From JASMHC01 sp042092935 (lineage in GTDB: Bacteria > Pseudomonadota > Alphaproteobacteria > Rhodobacterales > Rhodobacteraceae): a stretch of 25,773 bases of DNA. Shown in pieces: positions 1 to 6,765 of the stretch. The notes beneath the pieces were generated by a model that saw nothing but the letters and a program-made list of their open reading frames with translations, was not told the origin of the DNA and made no database searches. Position numbers and translations under genes: made by a program. The DNA is taken from positions 1-25,773 of the forward strand of contig JBELFK010000023.1 in the NCBI GenBank assembly GCA_042092935.1. The letters run 5' to 3'. Every line of letters begins with the position of its first letter. Positions within the stretch are counted from its first letter, which is position 1.

Positions 1-493
1 TCTGCCGCGACTTGACGCTTTCAAACGACAGCATCCGGTTGACCGAAAAATGCCGCCCGATGTCGCGCAGGAAATCGAGGTAGTTGAGCGTGTCCAACCA
101 TTCCTCGTTGTTCAGCATCAAGGCACCGGTCGCGCTGTCGTCATAGCTGATGTATTTCGCGAAAACCTGTTTGATGCCGCTGATATTGTCGTCAATCTGC
201 GCGGGCGTCAGCAGCGGGCGTTCATCCGCACGGAAGCTGGGATCGCCCACCTTGGTGGTGCCGCCGCCCATCAGGGTGATCGGTTTGTGGCCTGTCTTTT
301 GCAACCACCGCAGCATCATGATCTGGATCAGCGACCCGACGTGCAGCGATTTCGCCGTCGCATCAAAGCCGATATAGCCCGGAACTGTCCCCTTGGTCAG
401 AGCCTCGTCAAGGCCCTGATAATCAGTGCAATCCGCAAGGAAACCGCGCTGCATCATCACTGCCATGAAGTCCGATTTGGGGTGGTAAGTCAT
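1..493 (-). CDS. tyrS: Tyrosyl-tRNA synthetase, N-terminal half (3' end cut by the window edge)
   Basis: Class I aminoacyl-tRNA synthetase that activates tyrosine and charges tRNA-Tyr in the cytoplasm. The minus-strand frame starts MTYHPKSDFMAVMMQRGF and continues with the TyrS signature GYIGFDATAKSLHVGSL, in which HVGS is the HIGH-type ATP-binding motif, followed by the tyrosine-pocket region LMGGGTTKVGDPSF. About 164 of the usual ~415 residues are in the window; the KMSKS loop and the tRNA-binding domain lie beyond base 1. The ATG (complement of 491-493) follows a purine-rich AGAGAGAAG. It is divergent from the AnmK-like gene with about 80 bp between them, so promoters for both must lie there. 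The TyrS/AnmK neighbourhood is common in Rhodobacteraceae (knowledge, not tested here). Confidence 0.95.
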   Translation of the reverse strand, partial: MTYHPKSDFMAVMMQRGFLADCTDYQGLDEALTKGTVPGYIGFDATAKSLHVGSLIQIMMLRWLQKTGHKPITLMGGGTTKVGDPSFRADERPLLTPAQIDDNISGIKQVFAKYISYDDSATGALMLNNEEWLDTLNYLDFLRDIGRHFSVNRMLSFESVKSRQ

Positions 494-575
494 GTCTTCT
501 CTCTTTTCACATTGCGGGCCAGTCTATAAACCGCAATTGAGCCGGAGAAAACCGGTATTAGAAGGTGAAGCGTGG

Positions 576-1490
576 ATGAAAATATCCGAGCCTATTCATG
601 TTGCAGGGTATTACCTTCAAAACGACGGGAAGTGGCAGTCAACCAGCGTGCTGACCGACGGTGTGAAGATCGTCGAGGTCACGTCTTCTCATCTGGGAAA
701 AACGCCTGCCAAAGTGGACGCCACCTTAACCGGCGTGGAAAGCGCCGAGGGCGTCGCGCTGCCAAAGGAATTGTTGTCGCAAACGCTTGGCGGTCCGGTT
801 GTGTCGGATTTTCGCAGCGCCGATATTGCCATGGGCGGGCAGGGTGCGCCGCTTCACCCGTTTTACCTTCACGCCTTGGCACGCAATATGGGCACGCGCC
901 CTTTGGCCTTTTTGCTGCTCGAGGATGTGACGTCGCTTGTCTGGGTCGACCCGCTGATCGCCGACCCGACCGATGCCCAAGCGATCACCTGTTTCGAAAC
1001 CGGTCCCTGCCTTGGCCCTTTGCGCGAAATTGCGCCCAGCCCAGATAGGGGCGACGTCGTTGACGGGGCGCTCGAACTGTTTCTGGATGACGCCTATTTC
1101 CGCAAACTGCCCCCCAAGCGGGTTCAGCGTTCAAACTTCACCCATCTTCTCGACCTGGTGTGGGAGCTTACGCCCGCCGACGCAACTGCAACTTTGTTGG
1201 GCATGGCCGCAACGTCCGTATTGTTGGGTCTCGAACACTTGCCAGCGCAGCCCGAGCGTTTCATCGCCGCCGGGGCGGGCGTTTCAAACCCGATGTTGAT
1301 GCACCTGCTGCGCGCTGCGCTTGATACCAGGATCGACGTTCTCGATCCGATCGTGAATGCCCATACGCTCCACGCCCAAGCGATTGCTTTTCTGGCGGCG
1401 CGTGTTGCCAAAGGGTTGCCAACAACCGCACCGCACACCACGGGCGTTGCCGCAGCGGTAGGCGGAGGAAATCTCGCCGATTTCGCTTGA
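576..1490 (+). CDS. AnmK-like protein with lost kinase motifs
   Basis: Homologue of anhydro-N-acetylmuramic acid kinase (cell-wall recycling), but probably not an active kinase. Family hallmarks retained: DFRSADIAMGGQGAPL near residues 80-95, PPKRVQRSNF, a degenerate SNPMLM loop, and the C-terminal GLPTTAPHTTGV. Family hallmarks lost: the N-terminal MSGTSLDG ATP loop is replaced by YYLQNDGK, NIGGIANL reads LLEDVTSL, DTGPGN reads ETGPCLGP, and the CHGQT region is missing, so the protein is about 304 residues against ~370. The chosen ATG at 576 follows GAAGGTGAAG; an earlier in-frame ATG at 492 would overlap the tyrS start and adds unlike sequence. The frame is intact with no internal stops, so this is either a maintained pseudoenzyme or an early-stage relic. 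Confidence 0.75.
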   Translation: MKISEPIHVAGYYLQNDGKWQSTSVLTDGVKIVEVTSSHLGKTPAKVDATLTGVESAEGVALPKELLSQTLGGPVVSDFRSADIAMGGQGAPLHPFYLHALARNMGTRPLAFLLLEDVTSLVWVDPLIADPTDAQAITCFETGPCLGPLREIAPSPDRGDVVDGALELFLDDAYFRKLPPKRVQRSNFTHLLDLVWELTPADATATLLGMAATSVLLGLEHLPAQPERFIAAGAGVSNPMLMHLLRAALDTRIDVLDPIVNAHTLHAQAIAFLAARVAKGLPTTAPHTTGVAAAVGGGNLADFA

Positions 1491-1536
1491 AACGATCCCG
1501 CGTTTTCCCTTGAGTGAGGCCAAACAGGGGATGACC

Positions 1537-2760
1537 ATGACACTTGATACCGATTTTGTTCGCAGCCAGTTTCCAGCTTTTTCGGAACCGTCGCTGCAAG
1601 GCCAGATGTTTTTCGAAAACGCTGGCGGCAGTTACACCTGCAAGCCCGTGCTTGACCGTCTGCACCGGTTTTACCACCAGCGCAAAGTGCAACCCTACGG
1701 CGGTTACGCAGCCGCGCGGCTTGGCGGCGAGGAAATGGACGAGGCCCGCCTGCGACTTGCAGCGCTCATGGGGGTCGAAACGGATGAACTTAGCTTTGGG
1801 CCGTCAACCACGCAGAACACCTATGTTCTGGCCAATGCCTTTCGCCAGTGGATGACGCCCGGGGATGCGATCATCGTCACCAATCAGGATCACGAGGCCA
1901 ACACCGGTCCTTGGCGCCGCTTGGCACAAGACGGGATCGAGGTGCGCGAGTGGCAGATTAATCCCGAAACCGGCCATCTCGACGTGGCTGATCTCAGCAA
2001 TCTGCTCGACGAGAAGGTGCGGCTGGTCTGTTTTCCGCATTGCTCGAACGTTGTGGGCGAGATCAACCCCGTGGCCGAGATCACGTCGCTCGCCCATGCG
2101 GCGGGGGCGTTTGTTTGCGTTGACGGCGTTTCCTACGCCCCGCACGGGTTTCCCAACGTCGCAGATCTGGGACCGGACATCTACCTGTTCTCAAGCTACA
2201 AGACCTATGGACCCCATCAAGGCGTCATGGTCATCAAGCGCGCGCTCGGCGAATTGCTTCCCAATCAGGCGCATTATTTCAACGCCGACACGCTTTACAA
2301 ACGCTTCACCCCGGCGGGGCCGGATCACGCGCAGGTGGCGGCCTGCGCTGGCATGGCGGATTATGTCGATATGCTGCACGATCACCACGGGTTGTCCGGC
2401 ACCAAACCCGCCGAAAGAATGGCCGCTGTCCATGATCTGATGCGCGACCATGAGACCAAGCTGCTGCAACCCTTGCTTGACTATCTGTCCGACAAGAACT
2501 CGGTGCGCCTGCTTGGCCCGACGACGGCTGAAAACCGCGCACCGACGGTGGCCGTCGATGCCTTTCAAGACGCCTTCACCCTGTCAGAGAGACTGGCGGA
2601 GCATGGGATCATGGCCGGGGGCGGAGATTTCTATGCGGTTCGTGCGCTTGAAGCCCATGGGATAAACCCCGAGCAGGGCGTCTTGCGTCTCAGTTTCGTG
2701 CATTACACGACCGCGTCCGAGGTCACCCATTTGATCGAAAGTCTTGAAAAAGTGCTCTGA
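1537..2760 (+). CDS. Cysteine desulfurase-like class V aminotransferase (VC1184-type)
   Basis: PLP-dependent fold type I enzyme of the NifS/SufS-like class V group, cytoplasmic, about 407 residues. Visible features: the FFENAGGSYTCKPV cofactor region near the start, the FGPSTTQNTY phosphate-binding loop, ITNQDHEANTGPW, VCVDGVSYAPHG with the PLP-stacking Asp, and the Schiff-base lysine in SSYKTYGPHQG (about K222). It best fits the cysteine-desulfurase-like VC1184 subfamily, whose substrate is unproven. I chose ATG 1537 because AGGGG lies six bases upstream; ATG 1531 directly abuts that motif and a TTG at 1510 is also in frame. It is separated from the AnmK-like gene by about 46 bp and probably co-transcribed. 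A true sulfur-donating role is possible but not shown: no neighbouring Fe-S assembly genes are present. Confidence 0.85.
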   Translation: MTLDTDFVRSQFPAFSEPSLQGQMFFENAGGSYTCKPVLDRLHRFYHQRKVQPYGGYAAARLGGEEMDEARLRLAALMGVETDELSFGPSTTQNTYVLANAFRQWMTPGDAIIVTNQDHEANTGPWRRLAQDGIEVREWQINPETGHLDVADLSNLLDEKVRLVCFPHCSNVVGEINPVAEITSLAHAAGAFVCVDGVSYAPHGFPNVADLGPDIYLFSSYKTYGPHQGVMVIKRALGELLPNQAHYFNADTLYKRFTPAGPDHAQVAACAGMADYVDMLHDHHGLSGTKPAERMAAVHDLMRDHETKLLQPLLDYLSDKNSVRLLGPTTAENRAPTVAVDAFQDAFTLSERLAEHGIMAGGGDFYAVRALEAHGINPEQGVLRLSFVHYTTASEVTHLIESLEKVL

Positions 2761-2822
2761 CATCGGTGTTTAAAGCATCCAGCAGCTAGAATTCCCCGTA
2801 GTAAACTTCGTGAGAAAAATCT

Positions 2823-2851
2823 TGATGCACGGCGGGCGCTTGTCCTAGCCT
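2823..2851 (+). promoter_or_regulatory. Candidate ECF (RpoE-like) promoter before cfa
   Basis: TGATGC at 2823-2828, a 17-base spacer, then TAGCCT at 2846-2851. In Rhodobacter sphaeroides, RpoE (singlet-oxygen response) promoters have TGATCC and TAAGA elements, and cyclopropane synthase genes belong to that response (established). Here only the -35 element is close; the -10 match is poor, so this is a weak candidate. Confidence 0.2.
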
Positions 2852-2882
2852 TGCTTTTAGGACGATGGGAAGGGGATGGCTT

Positions 2883-4091
2883 ATGGTGCTGGAAACTGTT
2901 CAGGGTCAGAAAAATTTGCCGAGGTATTTTGCGCCGGTTTTTGAGGCGGCGCAGCAAATGCGCAACGGAATACTCGATTTTCAACTGCCCGACGGGCGGG
3001 TGTTTCGCGCCCGTGCCAAGGGCGCAGGGCCGGTCGCGGCCATCGAAGTCCATGATCCCGACGTGTTTTCACGGCTGATCCGCGAGGGCGATCTGGGTTT
3101 CAGCGAGGCGTATATGGACGGTGGGTGGAGCACCCCCGACCTGCAAGCCTTTATGGATCTGATCCACGCCGACAATGACGAGCTTTACGACGGCTTTCGC
3201 GGCATGGCCCTTGTGCGCGCGTTTGAGCGTTTTCGCTTCTGGCTTCAGTCAAATTCAAAACGTCAGGCCAAGAAAAACATTTCGCATCACTACGATCTTG
3301 GCAATGATTTCTACAGCGAATGGCTGGATGATACGATGACCTATTCCTCGGCGAAGTTTGAGACCGGTCAGGAAAGTCTTGAGGCTGCGCAAACGGCGAA
3401 ATATGCCTCGATGGTGGACCTGATGGGCGTCAAACCGGGCGATCATGTCTTGGAAATCGGCTGCGGCTGGGGTGGTTTCGCCGAATACGCCGCAAAGGAA
3501 CGGGGCCTGAAGGTCACCTGCCTGACGATCTCGAAAGAGCAACTGGCCTACGCGCAAGACCGCATGAAGCGTCTGGGGCTTGAGGATCAGGTCGAGCTTA
3601 AACTGCAAGACTACCGCGACGAGCGCGGGCTTTACGACGGGATTGCCAGCATCGAGATGTTCGAGGCCGTGGGCGAACGTTACTGGCCAACCTACTTCAA
3701 CGTGGTGCGCGACCGCCTGAAACCCGGCGCACAGGCGACGCTGCAAATCATCACCATTCAGGACAAACGCTTCGAGATTTACCGCAAGGGCGTGGACTTT
3801 ATTCAAAAGTACATTTTCCCCGGCGGGATGCTGCCCAGCCCCACGGTCCTTAGGCAGGAAGTCGAGAAAGCCGGCCTCGCGGTCTCGGGCTCGATCGAGT
3901 TCGGCGAAAGCTACTCGCAAACGCTGCGGCGCTGGTATGACGTGTTTAATGATCGCTGGGACGCAATAAAAGACATGGGATTCGATGATCGTTTCCGTCG
4001 AATGTGGAATTTCTACCTCTGCTCTTGCGCTGCGGCGTTTCATAGCGGAAATTGCGATGTGACACAGATTACGGTCAGAAAGCCGGTTTAA
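2883..4091 (+). CDS. cfa: Cyclopropane-fatty-acyl-phospholipid synthase family protein
   Basis: SAM-dependent methyltransferase that adds a methylene bridge to unsaturated acyl chains of membrane phospholipids, usually under acid, oxidative or stationary-phase stress. The 402-residue product has the family N-terminal domain, the lipid-site motif SHHYDLGNDFY, the SAM-binding loop VLEIGCGWGGFAEYA (about residues 189-203), LTISKEQLAYA, SIEMFEAVGERYW, and the C-terminal block IQKYIFPGGMLPS. The E. coli YSCAYW segment reads YSSAKF here, so the Cys is Ser. Start ATG 2883 is preceded by GGAAGGGG at six-base spacing; an ATG at 2865 is poorer. A 122-bp gap upstream suggests its own promoter. Its stop lies four bases before trgA, so both may share a transcript. 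The exact product (cyclopropane or another methylated acyl chain) cannot be told from sequence. Confidence 0.92.
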   Translation: MVLETVQGQKNLPRYFAPVFEAAQQMRNGILDFQLPDGRVFRARAKGAGPVAAIEVHDPDVFSRLIREGDLGFSEAYMDGGWSTPDLQAFMDLIHADNDELYDGFRGMALVRAFERFRFWLQSNSKRQAKKNISHHYDLGNDFYSEWLDDTMTYSSAKFETGQESLEAAQTAKYASMVDLMGVKPGDHVLEIGCGWGGFAEYAAKERGLKVTCLTISKEQLAYAQDRMKRLGLEDQVELKLQDYRDERGLYDGIASIEMFEAVGERYWPTYFNVVRDRLKPGAQATLQIITIQDKRFEIYRKGVDFIQKYIFPGGMLPSPTVLRQEVEKAGLAVSGSIEFGESYSQTLRRWYDVFNDRWDAIKDMGFDDRFRRMWNFYLCSCAAAFHSGNCDVTQITVRKPV

Positions 4092-4095
4092 CCCG

Positions 4096-4536
4096 ATGCC
4101 AACAGCAGCTCGATTGGCCGCAGCGCTTTGCATGGCGCTGACAGCCTTGGCGACATTGTCAAACATTGTGCCCCTGATCCCCGAGAGTCAGGCGATCGGG
4201 CGACTCTACGAGATTTCCTTGGGTCTTGCGGTGCTTGTCGGCTGGTTCCCAATCGGCAAACGTGCCGGACGCGGCATGCTGGCGGCACTCGGCAACGGTT
4301 TGACCGGTGGCGTCAATCTGGTGTTCTGGGCGCTTGTTGCCTTTGGGTTCCTGCGCATGTGGAAATTGGCATTTCGAAAAAAATACGACGACCTGCTTGA
4401 AGCCGTGTCCGGCTTCATCAACGAGATCCTGACCTATGCGGCCTATTTTCAGGACTTGAACGTCTTGGCGTCGATCGTCATAGGATCGCTTGTAACTGGC
4501 CTGATCGCTGAATTTGCCGCCCGCCGATTTTCCTGA
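4096..4536 (+). CDS. trgA: TrgA-family small membrane protein
   Basis: A 146-residue hydrophobic protein with about four predicted membrane segments (roughly residues 6-27, 40-58, 64-88 and 118-140) separated by basic loops such as FRKKYDD. It matches the TrgA family of Rhodobacterales by sequence character and by position directly before trgB and cysK. In Rhodobacter sphaeroides the trgAB-cysK locus contributes to high-level tellurite resistance (established); the molecular role of TrgA is unknown. The start ATG 4096 is four bases after the cfa stop, and the stop is six bases before trgB, which points to translational coupling. No catalytic motif is visible. Confidence 0.8.
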   Translation: MPTAARLAAALCMALTALATLSNIVPLIPESQAIGRLYEISLGLAVLVGWFPIGKRAGRGMLAALGNGLTGGVNLVFWALVAFGFLRMWKLAFRKKYDDLLEAVSGFINEILTYAAYFQDLNVLASIVIGSLVTGLIAEFAARRFS

Positions 4537-4542
4537 GGTTTC

Positions 4543-5673
4543 ATGACCAACCTATTCTTCTACGGCAGCCTGCGCGACCGCGACCTGCTGCGCATCGTGC
4601 TTGGCGACAACGACGCGCGCGTGTCCCTGATCGATGCGACGCTTAGCGATCACGCTGTGCATTGGGCCAAAGGCCTGAGCTTTCCAATGATCGTCCCAAG
4701 CCGAGGCCAAACCGCCAAGGGATTGTTGGCGTTCGGGTTGACGCCGCTCGATATTGATCGGCTCAATTTTTATGAAGGCGGGTTTGATTATGACCTGCGC
4801 GCGATCACAGTCGACACCGACGAAGGCGCGCAAGATTGTCAGATCTACTGGCCGCCCGCTGGCGCGATTCTGGCCGGCGATCCGTGGTTTCTCAGTGATT
4901 GGCAGCGCGATTGGGGCGCGATCAGTCGCGAGGCCGCCGTTGAAGCGATGAGCTATCACAGCAAAATCGACGCCTCGGTCTTGGTGCGCCGCTTTCCGAT
5001 GATCCGCGCCCGCGCCGCATCCCGATTGCGTGCCGCTGCCCTGCCGACCCCGACGGATTTGCGTTCTGGCATGACCTCGGCGGATGTCACCAAAGAAACG
5101 GTCGAACGCGAATATGTCGGCTTTTACGCCTTGGACGCGATGCAACTGCGACACCGCAAATTCGACGGCGCACACTCAAATCTGCTGAACCGAGAGGTCT
5201 TCGTCGGCTGCGACGCGGCCATCGTGTTGCCCTACGATCCCGTCAGCGACAGGCTTTTACTGGTCGAGCAATTTCGCATGGGGCCAACGGGGCGTCATGA
5301 CCCTGTTCCATGGTGCCTTGAACCTGTCGCGGGCCTCATCGATCCGGGCGAAGACCCGGAAACCTGCGCCATCCGCGAAGCGAAAGAGGAAGCAGACCTC
5401 GACCTTCACACCCTTGAATTCGTCAGCAAGGGCTACTCCAGCCCCGGTGCAAGCTCGGAGTATTTCTTCCTCTACGTCGGCCTTTGCACCTTGCCGGAAT
5501 CTCAGTCCAAAATCGGCGGTGTTGTCGATGAGGGCGAAGATATTCGCAGCCATATCCTCGGGTTTAGCGACGCCATGCGCCTCGTTGACAGTGGTGAAAT
5601 CAACGTCATTCCCACGGTGCTTTGTCTCAACTGGCTCGCACGTCATCGTGATCGGATACGCCGCGCTTCTTGA
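4543..5673 (+). CDS. trgB: TrgB: GGCT-like domain fused to Nudix (ADP-ribose pyrophosphatase-like) hydrolase
   Basis: Two-domain protein of 376 residues. The N-terminus (about 1-130) carries FFYGSLRDRDLL, the YGSL loop of gamma-glutamylcyclotransferase/AIG2-like folds. The C-terminal part (about 185-376) is a Nudix domain with a complete box at about residues 262-284: GLIDPGED, then AIREAKEEADL, giving the G-x5-E-x7-REA-x-EEA pattern that binds the catalytic metal. Upstream PVPWCLEPVAG fits ADP-ribose pyrophosphatases. The likely reaction is hydrolysis of ADP-ribose or a related nucleotide-sugar; the role of the GGCT half is unknown. It sits between trgA and cysK, as in Rhodobacter sphaeroides, where the locus affects tellurite resistance. 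Its start ATG 4543 follows a TGAGG motif at the trgA stop. Confidence 0.88.
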   Translation: MTNLFFYGSLRDRDLLRIVLGDNDARVSLIDATLSDHAVHWAKGLSFPMIVPSRGQTAKGLLAFGLTPLDIDRLNFYEGGFDYDLRAITVDTDEGAQDCQIYWPPAGAILAGDPWFLSDWQRDWGAISREAAVEAMSYHSKIDASVLVRRFPMIRARAASRLRAAALPTPTDLRSGMTSADVTKETVEREYVGFYALDAMQLRHRKFDGAHSNLLNREVFVGCDAAIVLPYDPVSDRLLLVEQFRMGPTGRHDPVPWCLEPVAGLIDPGEDPETCAIREAKEEADLDLHTLEFVSKGYSSPGASSEYFFLYVGLCTLPESQSKIGGVVDEGEDIRSHILGFSDAMRLVDSGEINVIPTVLCLNWLARHRDRIRRAS

Positions 5674-5730
5674 AACTCTCAAACGGGACGCATAGAGCTA
5701 TAGGCAAAGCAAATAAAAAGGGCGCTCGAC

Positions 5731-6765
5731 ATGCGTGTTACCAAGGATCTGGCCGATTCAATCGGTCAAACCCCGCTCATCAAACTTCGCCACGCAAGCG
5801 AGGCCACGGGCTGTGAGATCTTCGGCAAAGCCGAGTTCCTGAATCCGGGCCAATCCGTCAAAGACCGCGCAGCGCTTTTCATCATCAACGACGCGATTGC
5901 CAGCGGCCAGCTAAAACCCGGCGGGACAATCGTCGAAGGCACGGCGGGTAACACCGGCATCGGTCTGGCCCTCGTTGGTGCTTCGATGGGCTTTAAGACC
6001 GTGATCGTCATCCCCGAGACACAGTCTCAGGAAAAGAAAGATATGATCCGCCTTGCGGGTGCGCAATTGGTGCAGGTGCCAGCGGCCCCCTTCAAGAACC
6101 CCAACAACTATATCCGCTATGCTGGCCGTCTAGCGGCTGAACTGGCCAAAACTGAACCCAACGGTGCGATTTTTGCCAATCAGTTTGACAATGTCGCCAA
6201 CCGTCAGGCCCATATCGAAACCACCGGCCCCGAGATTTGGTCGCAAACCGGCGGCAAGATCGACGGCTTCACCTGCGCGGTCGGTTCGGGGGGCACCTTG
6301 GCGGGCGTCGGCATGGCCTTGCAGCCCAAGGGCGTGAAAATCGCGCTGGCGGACCCAACCGGATCGGCACTGCACAATTACTACATAAACGGCGAACTTA
6401 AAGCCGAAGGCGGCTCGATCACGGAAGGTATCGCGCAGGGGCGCATCACCGCGAACCTCGAAGGGTTCACCCCCGATATGTCATACTCGATCCCCGACAC
6501 TGAAAGCCTGCCCATGGTCTTTGACCTACTGGAACACGAAGGGCTTTGCCTTGGCGGCTCGTCCGGTGTCAACGTCGCTGGCGCAATCCGCATGGGCCTC
6601 GAAATGGGTCCGGGCCACACCATCGTCACCATGCTGTGTGACTACGGCAACCGCTATCAGTCGAAACTGTTCAATCCAGACTTTCTGAAAGCCAAAGACT
6701 TGCCGACGCCAAGCTGGCTTGAGGATCATGCCAGCACGCTTCCATCGGTTTATGAAAGCGTATGA
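5731..6765 (+). CDS. cysK: Cysteine synthase A
   Basis: O-acetylserine sulfhydrylase, a cytoplasmic PLP enzyme making cysteine from O-acetylserine and sulfide. Evidence: IGQTPLIKL at the N-terminus, the lysine that binds PLP in NPGQSVKDRAA (K44), the phosphate/substrate loop EGTAGNTGIG, VGSGGTLAGVG, and the C-terminal GGSSGVNVAGA. At 344 residues it is longer than E. coli CysK (323), as is usual in Rhodobacterales. ATG 5731 follows AAAAGGG; a 57-bp gap separates it from trgB. Its stop overlaps the mscS start by four bases (ATGA), so the two are translationally coupled. In Rhodobacter sphaeroides the cysK next to trgAB is linked to tellurite resistance. In this genome it could also assimilate sulfide that the dsr system uses or releases (inference). 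Confidence 0.95.
   Translation: MRVTKDLADSIGQTPLIKLRHASEATGCEIFGKAEFLNPGQSVKDRAALFIINDAIASGQLKPGGTIVEGTAGNTGIGLALVGASMGFKTVIVIPETQSQEKKDMIRLAGAQLVQVPAAPFKNPNNYIRYAGRLAAELAKTEPNGAIFANQFDNVANRQAHIETTGPEIWSQTGGKIDGFTCAVGSGGTLAGVGMALQPKGVKIALADPTGSALHNYYINGELKAEGGSITEGIAQGRITANLEGFTPDMSYSIPDTESLPMVFDLLEHEGLCLGGSSGVNVAGAIRMGLEMGPGHTIVTMLCDYGNRYQSKLFNPDFLKAKDLPTPSWLEDHASTLPSVYESV

Noticed and set aside
492..575. ATG at 492 as start of the AnmK-like gene
   Set aside because: It overlaps the tyrS start codon, adds residues unlike the family and has no ribosome-binding site; ATG 576 has one.
3255..4166. Long minus-strand open frame (303 codons) across cfa
   Set aside because: Antisense shadow of a clear cyclopropane synthase gene; its translation is His/Gln/Leu-rich without family features and it has no ribosome-binding site.
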